Assembly: GCA_024277285.1 (NCBI GenBank)
Contig: JAJRVM010000158.1
Span: 1 to 9,968 of the forward strand
Reading direction: 5' to 3'
DNA length: 9,968 nucleotides
Source of the DNA: Planctomycetota bacterium
GTDB taxonomy: Bacteria > Planctomycetota > Planctomycetia > Pirellulales > Pirellulaceae
Below, one piece after another: positions 1-7,455 of the stretch. The notes under the pieces are model-generated. The model worked only from the letters and a program-made list of their open reading frames with translations, was not told where the DNA came from and made no database searches. Made by a program: the position numbers and the translations under genes. The first letter of the stretch is position 1, and every line of letters starts with the position of its first letter.

Positions 1-463
1 GCGAAGGGCAGAGGTAGAGCGGTTGAAGCGCTTGGAAATCAACTTCCTCGTACGCCGACATCTGTTCCACGTAGGGCAGAATCGCATAGGCCCACGATCC
101 GGGTTGCTCCTTGGGACGTTTTCCGGGTATCCCCACACCCCAACGGAAAAACGTCTGCTCCCGCAGACCCTCGGTGGAGATCCGCACCATGGCGCCCGAG
201 CTTGACTTGATCTCACTTTCTTCGGTGAAACCGCCGTTACCCGGAATTGCCGAAAACACGGTCGCATGTTGATGCAGCGCCAGGCCCAACTGGCGCAAGT
301 GGTTCGAACACTGCAGGCGCCGGGCCGCTTCGCGCGCGCTTTGCACCGCCGGAAGCAGCAGGCTCATCAACAGCGAGATGATCGAGATCACCACCAACAG
401 CTCGATCAACGTGAACGCGCGCCGGCCGGTTTGCAACCGGCATGATAATCGCAACATGAGCAT
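1..463 (-). CDS. DUF1559-family type II/IV pilin-like protein, N-terminal part (partial)
   Basis: The reverse strand reads open from 463 to the window edge, about 154 codons, and continues outside. After a basic n-region (residues 1-14) comes the prepilin cleavage and helix motif [16 protein letters not shown], then [32 protein letters not shown], the hallmark of planctomycete DUF1559 (SBP_bac_10-like) pseudopilins. The sequence [14 protein letters not shown] near residue 135 is also typical. Members are inserted through a prepilin peptidase-cut helix, and many copies occur per planctomycete genome; their role is poorly known. The start at 463 has GAGAGG about five bases upstream. ATG at 481 and ATG at 457 are in-frame alternatives, and only those two survive in the second copy of this region. 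It is divergent from the MauE-like module, and its first 36 or so codons are repeated at 8398-8524. The family call is firm; the exact start is uncertain. Confidence 0.9.
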   Translation of the reverse strand, partial: MLMLRLSCRLQTGRRAFTLIELLVVISIISLLMSLLLPAVQSAREAARRLQCSNHLRQLGLALHQHATVFSAIPGNGGFTEESEIKSSSGAMVRISTEGLREQTFFRWGVGIPGKRPKEQPGSWAYAILPYVEQMSAYEEVDFQALQPLYLCPS

Positions 464-504
464 CTGCCCCTCTCGTTTCATCACAATCCGCAGTCACTTC
501 GCGG
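355..504. repeat. Direct repeat A, copy 1 (prepilin 5' end and upstream bases)
   Basis: These 150 bases match 8398-8547 in the same orientation with scattered substitutions and no length change. The block covers the first codons of the prepilin through its hydrophobic helix plus about 25 bases upstream. Homology stops abruptly within the codons for the Leu-Leu-Pro after the helix on one side and at the bases TTCGCGG on the other. Confidence 0.93.
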
Positions 505-528
505 ACCGAAGCAACGTCACGTACACGG

Positions 529-553
529 CCCCTGCCTGCTTGTCAGGCAGGGG
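529..553. repeat. Perfect 10-bp inverted repeat (stem-loop)
   Basis: The arms CCCCTGCCTG (529-538) and CAGGCAGGGG (544-553) are perfectly complementary, with a five-base loop. It is the first of three palindromes in the 505-800 spacer. That spacer has no gene I can support and is absent from the second copy of the locus. It may be a small dispersed palindromic repeat or a transcription terminator, but no T-run follows on either strand. Confidence 0.8.
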
Positions 554-589
554 AAGCAGTTTGGCAAGCTAACACGCGAATATAAACAG

Positions 590-636
590 CACCCACCCTC
601 TGCCCGCCGCTGAAGGTGGCGGGCAGAGGGTGGGTG
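590..636. repeat. Perfect 19-bp inverted repeat (long stem-loop)
   Basis: The arms at 590-608 and 618-636 are perfectly complementary over 19 bp, with a nine-base loop (609-617). The arms are purine/pyrimidine-biased (CACCCACCC... against ...GGGTGGGTG), so the plus-strand transcript would form a very stable hairpin. No transposase lies near. The form is that of a small palindromic mobile repeat (REP or MITE-like); there is no poly-U tract to support a classical terminator. Confidence 0.85.
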
Positions 637-673
637 GGCGGAAGCATCGTTTCTAGCCAAACAAACTCCTTCA

Positions 674-694
674 CCAACCGCACAAGGCGGTTGG
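674..694. repeat. Perfect 8-bp inverted repeat
   Basis: CCAACCGC (674-681) and GCGGTTGG (687-694) pair perfectly around a five-base loop. It is the third palindrome within 170 bases of the spacer. A direct repeat GCAATGC follows a little downstream, around 718-745. I see no coding sequence in 505-800. Confidence 0.7.
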
Positions 695-800
695 GGTCGA
701 CAAGCAAACAACGAACGGCAATGCAAAAACAAAATGCAATGCGTCACGGAAGAACCATGAACGGTTGCCACAACAAAAAAGCACGGCGGTACATCTCCAC

Positions 801-1256
801 GCGCTGATTGAAACGCAACGGATCACATCTGTCAAATAGAAAAGCGAATCTGTTCCGATGTCGCGAAAGTGTCGACCGCGAATCAATCATAGAACTCGGA
901 CGCGCGCGATGGTGGTTTCTTGAGCATCACGTCATGGGTTTCCCTGGGCGATCGAACCACAGCGGGCCATGAGCGTTGGTTAGCGTCGATTGGTGGTTCC
1001 AAAGAAATTTCCAAGAATTGGTTTGACAGGGGGGGGCGCAACAGTATAGAATCCGGCAAGGTTCATCAGGCGTGTGGGGCGGCTTATCTTGTAATGGCCA
1101 ATGCTGATGACAAGCTGGGCAGCATCTCTCGTGGAATCAGTTCGCGCATAAAGAGGGCAGCGTTCATTAGGGCAACGGCGCGAGCGGGGTAGCACATCTA
1201 CCGAGGTGACGACACATGAGCGCACTGGCAAATGACCAAGGTGCTGAGCACCGATC
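801..1256. repeat. Direct repeat B, copy 1 (promoter/leader block of the MauE-like gene)
   Basis: This block matches 8773-9247 in the same orientation. There are scattered substitutions (4 in the first 60 aligned bases) and one length difference of about 20 bases, near 1000-1020, where copy 2 carries extra sequence. It ends about 40 bases inside the MauE-like coding region. Frames inside the block are not kept between copies because of small indels, so it is best read as non-coding regulatory DNA plus the gene start. Confidence 0.93.
1023..1052 (+). promoter_or_regulatory. Sigma70-like promoter with poly-G spacer (copy 1)
   Basis: A perfect TTGACA (1023-1028) is followed at once by a run of eight G (1029-1036), then TATAGA (1045-1050) or TAGAAT (1047-1052), giving a spacing of 16 or 18 bp. 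Transcription from here would read into the truncated ORF at 1216 through a leader of about 150 bases. The same element recurs in the second repeat copy with a run of ten G. Confidence 0.6.
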
Positions 1257-1506
1257 GCAATGGCGCAACCGAACGTTACGTATTGACGCGTCCCGTGCTA
1301 GTTCATCACTGGAGCGGCACCAGACCGACGTGCTGCTTAGTGTGATCGTGCCAGTCCTTAATGAAAATGTGGCTTTCGATCTACTTCCAAGTTTGACTAC
1401 GGCGTCCCGTGAAGCAAGAGCCACAGTACGCGTTTTCCGTGGAACCGTCGCTTCTCGTATACCCCAACTACCGTTCTTCCAACGTCGTTTTTTTTCAAAT
1501 CAGTGA
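1216..1506 (+). pseudogene. Chimeric ORF: 5' stub of the MauE-like gene joined to unrelated sequence
   Basis: The start codon and its Shine-Dalgarno GAGGTGA lie in repeat B. The first 16 residues, MSALANDQGAEHRSQW, parallel the N-terminus of the complete MauE-like gene (MSALANDQVAAHRSGW). Identity is then lost, and the remaining 80 residues show no MauE transmembrane pattern. A short stretch near residue 40, LLSVIVPVLNEN, resembles the opening strand of family 2 glycosyltransferases, but no further GT2 motif follows. In the +1 frame at about 1403-1506 the stretch VKQEPQYAFSVEPSLLVYPNY also looks protein-like before a stop. It is most likely a broken junction product. A 96-residue product could still be made, since promoter and ribosome site are intact. 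Confidence 0.6.
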
Positions 1507-1605
1507 TGTCTGAGAGGTTGCGTTCCATGCGCGACGCTCATGGAGCGCTAACGTCGAAGAGGAGTTGCATCTATTCGTTTCGATGAACCGTGAAAGGAGT
1601 GAGAA

Positions 1606-2091
1606 ATGCATTGGCGATACAGGTTTCGATTTGGAATTGCGATGGCATGTGTGGCAATTCTGATTGCAGACGCGGGAGTAGACGCGAGCTCACTAGGAAC
1701 ATTGGCGATGCAGAAGATGGTTGGCGGAGGTATAACGGTATGTGAAACAGAGGGCCATTTCCATGAGTACTGGAGTTGCCACAACATGGGATCGTTTTCA
1801 TGCACCAATGTGTGCGATGAATGCAATGGGCAACCCAGTGCCGCCGCTTGTGCCGCCGAGATATGCTGGCATTGCGCGACAGGGCCGAATATCCGGGAAT
1901 GCCATTCCGCGCCTGGCGCGCCTGGCATGGGCTGCGAGGAATTTGGGGCCGGAATTGCGGCCGGGCCTTGTGGGGACCTGTTTCAGGCGAACTGCAGTTG
2001 GAATGCTCGAACCCTCAATTGCTATTGCGATGCGACGGACCAGAACAAGAGCTGTCCAAGGACCCACTGCAAAAACAAGGTGAATCCGTAG
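1606..2091 (+). CDS. Secreted cysteine-rich protein with candidate double-glycine leader
   Basis: The 161-residue protein starts at an ATG with AGGAG seven bases upstream. A basic n-region (WRYRFRFR-like, residues 3-8) and a hydrophobic segment (10-22) form a Sec signal or signal anchor. Residues 30-41, LGTLAMQKMVGG, place hydrophobic residues at -12, -7 and -4 before Gly-Gly, as in double-glycine leaders cut by C39 peptidases. The remaining 120 residues hold 16 cysteines, an even number, with CxxC-like spacings (CTNVCDEC, CWHC, CYC). I recognise no named family. It is the first gene of the operon, and a C39-like peptidase lies two genes downstream, so it is the natural candidate substrate or product of the locus. 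A signal-peptidase cut near residues 22-28 is an alternative to Gly-Gly processing. Existence and secretion are well supported; the leader reading is inference. Confidence 0.8.
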   Translation: MHWRYRFRFGIAMACVAILIADAGVDASSLGTLAMQKMVGGGITVCETEGHFHEYWSCHNMGSFSCTNVCDECNGQPSAAACAAEICWHCATGPNIRECHSAPGAPGMGCEEFGAGIAAGPCGDLFQANCSWNARTLNCYCDATDQNKSCPRTHCKNKVNP

Positions 2092-2174
2092 AACTTGGAT
2101 CGGGGCCTTTGCAACGCTTCACCCCATGCGCGTGACACATGAGTTAAGAAACTGCGACACGTGAGCACCTTCAA

Positions 2175-3446
2175 ATGAACCTGTTTACGCCATCACGAGG
2201 CTCGGTCACATTGGCGCATTTTGTATTGTGCCTCGGAGTTCAAAGCACATGTGAAGCAGGGGCTCTCAAGGATTTGCTCTTGGCTCGTGAGACGGCCGTT
2301 GAGACTTTCCGCGCCGAAGTCAGCCAAGTTGTGCGGGCTGGCGCTGACCGTCGGCGGCTTTCACAAGACTTGCAGCTTTTCGCAAGATGGTTGAAGACCA
2401 ACATGCCTGGAAAAGAGAGAAATACTGAATTGAATGCCGAGGCAATGTGGTCTTCATCAAATATGAACAAGGAGTACCAGTTCCGTTATTACTCACACGG
2501 TGGAGAACGGATACGGATTGAGTCGTATGGTCTTCTCCAGGAATCGCCGCGCAAAGACGACCCGGTTGTCCACGTGTTCACGGGAAACAAATGGCAAGAG
2601 TACTTTCCGCTGTCACGAATGGCGCCAACTCATTCATTCTCTGAAATGACTGTGCACAGTCGGAAACGCGATTCACTGCCCCAACTAGAAGTCGCGAGAG
2701 GGTGTGGCGTTCCAGTCAACCAGGATCTGGAGCAGATGGACACACTGAATGACGCCGAGCGTTGCCTAGCGTTCATTGGGTGGTCGAAACTGCTTGGGAG
2801 CATAGCAAAGCGAATGGAGGAGACGACAGACGTCGTGCCCGAGGGAAGCAAGACACTGCCAGTCCTAGTAGTCACATCTACCGAATTCAAGAACGTTGGC
2901 ATGGGGGAGTATCGAGTCAGGATTTGGTTTGACTCAACCAACGAATTCACACCGGTTGTGGCATGTTGTGAAAGTTTGGAACCTCCGAATGTGGATGTGG
3001 AGGGGTTCCACTATTTGGTTAGCAGAATAGTCGAATGGCGGGACTATGTTAGGAGTTCAAGTGGTTTACTGGTGCCAGGGACGGCACGCATACGATTCTT
3101 TCAGCGTTTCGCGAAACCAAGGTCAGGTGTCGAATCAATCAATTGGCCTTCGGCAAGCTACGAAGTTACCGTGCACGAATTTACGTTTTCAGATATCGCC
3201 ACCGACCTTGAATTGCATGAGGAATTGTTTGACATTTCCCCCACCGAAGGAACCAATGTTGTCGATGAGCCGGCTGGTGAGCGGTATATCATCGGTTCTG
3301 CTGGTGAGCAGTTGAATCGGAGCGCTTTGAGGTTACGTGAACGCATCGGCCCAAGCGAGCCAAAGAGTCGCTGGCGAATCGCATCTTTCGTGTTGCTTGC
3401 CACAATGATTATGGGGGCGCTGGCATGGCGGTTTGCACGAAGGTAA
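2175..3446 (+). CDS. Secreted, C-terminally membrane-anchored protein of unknown function
   Basis: The 423-residue protein has a signal peptide (hydrophobic 11-22, possible cut after CEA at 28) and a C-terminal transmembrane helix (about 402-418) followed by basic residues. Residues 29-398 should therefore lie outside the cytoplasmic membrane with a short cytoplasmic tail. I recognise no catalytic motif. The middle (YQFRYYSHGGERIRIES, VVHVFTGNKWQEYFP) and the later part (YRVRIWFDSTNEFTPV, RIVEWRDYVRSSSGLLVP) alternate polar and hydrophobic residues as in LolA/LolB-like beta sheets of planctomycete lipid-binding or sorting proteins; this is a weak analogy. The region from WRDY to the C-terminus has a counterpart in the broken gene at 7018-7455. 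There is no strong Shine-Dalgarno site before the ATG. The gene lies 83 bases after the Cys-rich gene and overlaps the next by 22 bases. Confidence 0.82.
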   Translation: MNLFTPSRGSVTLAHFVLCLGVQSTCEAGALKDLLLARETAVETFRAEVSQVVRAGADRRRLSQDLQLFARWLKTNMPGKERNTELNAEAMWSSSNMNKEYQFRYYSHGGERIRIESYGLLQESPRKDDPVVHVFTGNKWQEYFPLSRMAPTHSFSEMTVHSRKRDSLPQLEVARGCGVPVNQDLEQMDTLNDAERCLAFIGWSKLLGSIAKRMEETTDVVPEGSKTLPVLVVTSTEFKNVGMGEYRVRIWFDSTNEFTPVVACCESLEPPNVDVEGFHYLVSRIVEWRDYVRSSSGLLVPGTARIRFFQRFAKPRSGVESINWPSASYEVTVHEFTFSDIATDLELHEELFDISPTEGTNVVDEPAGERYIIGSAGEQLNRSALRLRERIGPSEPKSRWRIASFVLLATMIMGALAWRFARR

Positions 3447-4156
3447 CGCGGGGGATAGCACGTTTCATTTGCGTATCGGCCTTGAGCATTGCGTGCGTTC
3501 ACGATGGAACGCCTGGTTCGGAACTTAAGAACCTGTCACAAGAGCATCGCCAGGCATTACCAATAGCGAGTTCACGCTATTCAACGACCCAATCAAGTCA
3601 TGTAACAGGTTCCAAGGCAAAGCACGAGGTTTTGCGGGTTGATGCGCGCTGGTGTGGGCCCCGAGTTCTGTTCTTCTTCTCGTGCTATTCCGGTTTGGAC
3701 TTCAGCTTGGACGAAGTGCTGGAGTTGTGTGACACGGACAAGAACGGCAATACGTGTCTTTTTCAATTAGTGGCAGCTGCAAGAGACATGGGCATGGATC
3801 CCGCGCCCGTCGAGCTTAGCTTCGACGGACTACTTGCCACACGTGGCCCCGCGATTGTGTGCGTCAGGGCTGCCCCAATCGATGACGGTAAACCTTGGCT
3901 GCACTTCGTCGGAATGCTCTCCGACAACGAGTCTGGGGCGATTTGGATTGTTGATCCTGCGCAGGCCACGGTAGCCCTCTTGAAAGAAGAAGATGACCTC
4001 CGTGCCGCTTTCACAGGCCATGCCGTTTTGCTCAAGGGATCGCAACATCCACTAACGCGGCCATCGTGGTGGACATGGTGGCCTCGGTGTGTGGTGGCCG
4101 TATTGTTGATCACATTGCTGCTTAGAACACGACGTTACTTGAAGGTGGGACAATGA
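3425..4156 (+). CDS. C39-like cysteine peptidase, extracytoplasmic, membrane-anchored
   Basis: The 243-residue protein begins with a basic n-region and a hydrophobic stretch ending in LSIAC (Cys24), which fits a lipoprotein box. The C39-like domain spans about 70-203. The putative nucleophile is Cys77 in RWCGPR, His160 lies in LHFVGML and Asp177 in IVDPAQ, in the order and spacing of the C39 triad. The Gln that normally precedes the Cys as the oxyanion residue is not seen; Arg or Val stand there. A helix at about 219-234 followed by RTRRYLK would anchor the C-terminus with its tail inside, so the domain faces outward. Unlike C39 domains of ABC exporters it has no ABC part. C39 peptidases cut after Gly-Gly, and the first gene of the operon offers such a site. 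It overlaps the DUF1573 gene by ATGA. Family call good; activity unproven. Confidence 0.78.
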   Translation: MAVCTKVTRGIARFICVSALSIACVHDGTPGSELKNLSQEHRQALPIASSRYSTTQSSHVTGSKAKHEVLRVDARWCGPRVLFFFSCYSGLDFSLDEVLELCDTDKNGNTCLFQLVAAARDMGMDPAPVELSFDGLLATRGPAIVCVRAAPIDDGKPWLHFVGMLSDNESGAIWIVDPAQATVALLKEEDDLRAAFTGHAVLLKGSQHPLTRPSWWTWWPRCVVAVLLITLLLRTRRYLKVGQ

Positions 4157-5205
4157 GCGTTACCTTCCGGACAAGAGCCGTGTGGGGCTCATTGCTGGTG
4201 CTGGCGGTGGTCATTGGAGCCGTTTCCATTGTTGTACAGCTGGGGCAACCGATTGACACTGGGGGACTATGCCTGGAGCGTCGTTTTCACGATTTCGGTG
4301 TTGTAAGAAGTGGCGAAGGAGTACTGACGTATCGCTTTGATATCACCAACAACGGACGTGATAAAACTTCACTCACTCTGCTGAAGAAAGGGTGCAATTG
4401 CCTCCGTGTCGAATACCCACGAGTGTTGCACGCCGGGGAACAAGGTCAGGTATTCGTAGCCCTCGAAACTCGCGACCGCGAGGGACGTTTTCGCACAAGC
4501 GTGGAGTTGGCGACGTCGGATCCCAAGAACAACCGGATCGTTTTGACGCTAGCCTTTACTGGCGTTCCGCAGATCCGAATCAACCCACCCGGGATTTTGG
4601 CACGAGACGTCGAGCAAGGTGGAATTATTCTGACGCGAATGAATGCAATTACAAGTGGTAAGACACTGTCGGATGCGATGATGCGCCCGCGAATCGAGTG
4701 CAGATCACCTGCGGTGACGTGTTCTCTCGTGCGCAGTGCGCGGCGAAACACCGCAGGCCAAAGAAGTGTCCTGCCTACCGTAGAGCATGAGTTTGAGATA
4801 CAAATCGATACCAACAAATTGCCAAATGGCGATGACGTGTACCTGAATGAAGCGTTGTTTTTCCATTCGCGAGTTAGCAATGAAAAGAAATCGATACCGA
4901 TCAGAGTCCGGTTCCAACACCACGCCTTGCTCCAAGGCCCCAAGAGCATTATCCTCACGCCAGACCGGAAGGGGCAGATCGTCCTTAGGTCAAGAGACGG
5001 AAGGGCACATTCAATCGCGCGAGTTATTCCGAAAGATAGTCATATCCAATGTGGGTTCGACCGTGAACGCCGGAGTTCTGTTCTTAGGGTGTCGCTTTCC
5101 GTCAGTCGGAGTTCACGCGTAACCGCTCCAACAAAGTCGAGTGTGGACATATTCTTGGAAGCTGATCCTTCGCATCCCTACCGCGTTTCTGTTGTGGTCC
5201 TGTGA
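4153..5205 (+). CDS. DUF1573 domain protein, membrane-anchored
   Basis: The 350-residue protein has one N-terminal helix (about 11-30) and then an outward-facing part. Residues 42-125 match DUF1573: an Ig-like beta fold opening with RRFHDFGVVRSGEG, the strand YRFDITNNGRD, and the Cys pair GCNC (81 and 83), where the family usually has CGCT. The following 220 residues look like further beta-rich repeats without a motif I can name. DUF1573 proteins occur in planctomycete and Bacteroidetes surface operons, often near MauE-like and C39-like genes; their biochemical role is unknown. The start codon overlaps the C39 stop (ATGA) and has GGTGGG just upstream; the stop overlaps the GT39 start (GTGA). 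This implies translational coupling across three genes. Confidence 0.85.
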   Translation: MSVTFRTRAVWGSLLVLAVVIGAVSIVVQLGQPIDTGGLCLERRFHDFGVVRSGEGVLTYRFDITNNGRDKTSLTLLKKGCNCLRVEYPRVLHAGEQGQVFVALETRDREGRFRTSVELATSDPKNNRIVLTLAFTGVPQIRINPPGILARDVEQGGIILTRMNAITSGKTLSDAMMRPRIECRSPAVTCSLVRSARRNTAGQRSVLPTVEHEFEIQIDTNKLPNGDDVYLNEALFFHSRVSNEKKSIPIRVRFQHHALLQGPKSIILTPDRKGQIVLRSRDGRAHSIARVIPKDSHIQCGFDRERRSSVLRVSLSVSRSSRVTAPTKSSVDIFLEADPSHPYRVSVVVL

Positions 5206-7016
5206 GAGTAATCGCTGGAATGAAGGATCTTCGCAACTCCAGGAAAGCCGTGAAACTAGTGCTGGCTCTGGTCCTGCTGACCCATTCCGCAATGTTGGCT
5301 CTTGGCGCAACGCGTCATGGGCCTACGTACGATGAAATAGGCCATCTGGTTGCCGGAATGAGTCACTGGCAATTTGCGAGATTCGATCTCTATCGGGTTA
5401 ATCCCCCGCTCGTTCGACAATTCGCGACCATGCCACTGATGTTTAGTGGGACAAAAATCGACTGGTCACGCTATGACACAGGTCCGACGAGGTCAGAATT
5501 TGCGATCGCGAGCAAGCTGCTGGAGGACCAGGGTGCCGGCGTTCTCGACATGTTGAGGGTTGCACGCTGGATGTGCATCCCCTTCAGCATCATTGGTGCG
5601 TGTACGTGCTTCTGCTGGGCGCGCGACCTGTATGGTGTCCGAGCTGGAGTCTGCGCGTGTGTTCTTTGGTGTGCAGATCCGAACATCATTGGTCACGGGC
5701 AATTGATCACTCCCGATGTCGGGGCTGCGGGGATTGGAGTTCTTTCCTGGTATATCTTCTGGCGATGGCTCAAGAAACCAACTTGCTGGAATGCGACAGG
5801 TTCAGGAATCGCGTTCGGAGTTGCGATTCTCAGCAAAGGAACGTGGATGATATCCGTATTGTTGGCTCCAACAATATGGGGTTTGTGGCTGGCAGCCAAC
5901 CGGCGCGGCGCCAGAAACCGTACTCGTGCCATGCATTTGGTCGGACAGTGGACACTGATCAGTGGTTTCACCATTCTTACTATCAACTCGGGATACTTTT
6001 GGGAAGGGTCTTTCAAGCCACTCGACGAATACGAGTTTGTAAGCAGGTCCCTAAACGCAATGGATGACGATACACTCACCGGCACGGTTGGCAATCGATT
6101 CGTGGGCACTCGGTTTGCGGGGCTGAGAGTGGCGATGCCTGAGAATTTTGTGCGAGGATTGGACGAGCAAAAGAAACAGTTCGAGCTGAAACAGTGGGGG
6201 TACCTGCGAGGGGACTGGAGGAGAGGTGGTTGGTGGTATTACTACCTATACGGAGGGCTCGTTAAGCTCCCTGTTGGCACATTGGTTTTGGCGGCGATCG
6301 CCGCCCTTACGTCATTGCTGTCTGCAAGAACACGGTGGAGGAACGAACTGGTTCTGTTTGGCGTCGGAGGAGGCCTGCTATTCCTGGTGAGCTGTCAAAC
6401 TGGGATAAACAGTCATTTCCGGTACGTATTTCCAGCACTTCCATTCCTCTTCATACTGAGTAGCAGACCCATGAGTCTGGTTGGTGCGGTACGTTCGATT
6501 GCCGTATGCTGCACGGTTTGTGTCGTGGCAAGCAGCGTGTTCTGCTTTCCCCACTCGTTGTCGTACTTCAATGAGCTGGTCGGAGGGCCACGGAACGGGC
6601 CAGACCACCTTTTGGGAAGCAGCGTGGATTGGGGGCAGGATTCGTTGTTTGTTGATCGCTGGATCAAGAACCGCGATGACGTAGCCGCAATAAGGATTGG
6701 AAGCACGAACATCTCGCATTTTGAACTCATGGGACTTCGCGCCAAACGTATTCCCGTTGGCCTGACGGCGGACACGGCGCGAACGTGCACGAACGACAGC
6801 GAGTTGGGGCCACGTCCAGGTTGGTACGCAATTAGCATTGCATTGGTTTTGGGGCCGGGTCAAGAGTATGAATACTTCAAGATGTTTGAGCCCGTGAATT
6901 TCATCGGGTATTCCACGCGAGTGTACAAACTTGAATTGGATGAGGTGAACTGCGTCCGAGAGAAATGCGGCATGAGGCCGATAGATAGGTGGCGTGATTC
7001 GGCACCGGGCCGATAG
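5202..7016 (+). CDS. GT39 (PMT/ArnT-type) membrane glycosyltransferase
   Basis: The 604-residue polytopic protein has about ten hydrophobic helices. The first outward loop has the family's acidic pair in PTYDEIGHL (Asp44, Glu45) and then FDLYRVNPPLVR (NPPL at 67-70). Later come WWYYYLYGGLVKLP (344-357), HFRYVFPALPF (405-415) and YFNELVGGPRNGPDHLLGS plus DWGQD (455-480), a C-terminal signature I know from planctomycete GT39 proteins. Such enzymes transfer a sugar from a polyprenyl-phosphate donor to an acceptor on the outer face of the membrane. The acceptor here is unknown; the operon's secreted proteins are candidates. GTG at 5202 overlaps the preceding stop (GTGA), and ATG at 5220 is an in-frame alternative with no better ribosome site. 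It is the last intact gene of the operon, and a broken relative follows directly. Confidence 0.87.
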   Translation: MRVIAGMKDLRNSRKAVKLVLALVLLTHSAMLALGATRHGPTYDEIGHLVAGMSHWQFARFDLYRVNPPLVRQFATMPLMFSGTKIDWSRYDTGPTRSEFAIASKLLEDQGAGVLDMLRVARWMCIPFSIIGACTCFCWARDLYGVRAGVCACVLWCADPNIIGHGQLITPDVGAAGIGVLSWYIFWRWLKKPTCWNATGSGIAFGVAILSKGTWMISVLLAPTIWGLWLAANRRGARNRTRAMHLVGQWTLISGFTILTINSGYFWEGSFKPLDEYEFVSRSLNAMDDDTLTGTVGNRFVGTRFAGLRVAMPENFVRGLDEQKKQFELKQWGYLRGDWRRGGWWYYYLYGGLVKLPVGTLVLAAIAALTSLLSARTRWRNELVLFGVGGGLLFLVSCQTGINSHFRYVFPALPFLFILSSRPMSLVGAVRSIAVCCTVCVVASSVFCFPHSLSYFNELVGGPRNGPDHLLGSSVDWGQDSLFVDRWIKNRDDVAAIRIGSTNISHFELMGLRAKRIPVGLTADTARTCTNDSELGPRPGWYAISIALVLGPGQEYEYFKMFEPVNFIGYSTRVYKLELDEVNCVREKCGMRPIDRWRDSAPGR

Positions 7017-7017
7017 A

Positions 7018-7455
7018 CTGGTCCTAGTGCCACAACTTGCAAGTGATGTGTTATTCCCTGCTCGGTTCGAACAGTTTGCTGAGATCGCGGGAACTGAGAA
7101 GACGGTGTTGCTGAGAGTGACACCGGTCAGGGAATGACGCGAAATCGCGCCCGGTATTTGGCTCCCACAACATACAGAAAGTGTGGTTTACGATCTTTTC
7201 GCTGTGGGAAAAGACGGGTAAGGGCCAAAGATCGAGAAAACGCAAGGTACCTACGTGCTTGACACGGTGCGTCTTGACCCGAAGCACGACGACGAGCTTC
7301 TTCGAAACGTGGAGATGCCCGACTTGGTGTGTGTTGTGAAGGGCGGTGGAATCGTGGCCATCGAAGACTCGGCAACACCCGTCGAGGGTCGGAGTCAAAA
7401 AATGCTCTTGATCGTCGCCGAAAACCTGTCGGTCGTTCTAGTCGTTGTCGCCGAA
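7018..7455 (+). pseudogene. Remnant C-terminal part of a relative of the 2175-3446 protein
   Basis: One frame reads protein-like from just after the GT39 stop: TPVRE, then REIAPGIWLPQHTESVVYDL, then VRLDPKHDDELLRNVEMPD, then a hydrophobic stretch (KMLLIVAENLSVVLVVVA). It is broken by TGA at 7135-7137 and TAA at 7219-7221. The order of elements parallels the intact gene's end: RIVEWRDYVRSSSGLLVP, a beta stretch, DLELHEELFDISP, and a C-terminal helix. The TGA stands about where the intact protein has the Tyr of RDY. No start codon or upstream domain is present. The part after the second stop can still be read as an ORF from 7255. The relationship is drawn from pattern, not strong identity. Confidence 0.55.

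Noticed and set aside
920..1192. 90-codon plus-strand ORF across repeat B, partly shared with an ORF at 9014-9226
   Set aside because: A small indel near 1148/9140 puts the two copies in different frames while the DNA stays alike, so the conservation is not protein-level. The region lies in promoter and leader DNA.
1485..1500. T8 run as a terminator
   Set aside because: No GC-rich stem lies directly upstream on the plus strand.
4446..4958. 170-codon minus-strand ORF opposite the DUF1573 gene
   Set aside because: It is a shadow of a well-supported gene, with no motif and no neighbours in that direction.
6378..6863. 161- and 141-codon minus-strand ORFs opposite the GT39 gene
   Set aside because: They are antisense shadows of the conserved C-terminal GT39 region, with no recognisable domain.
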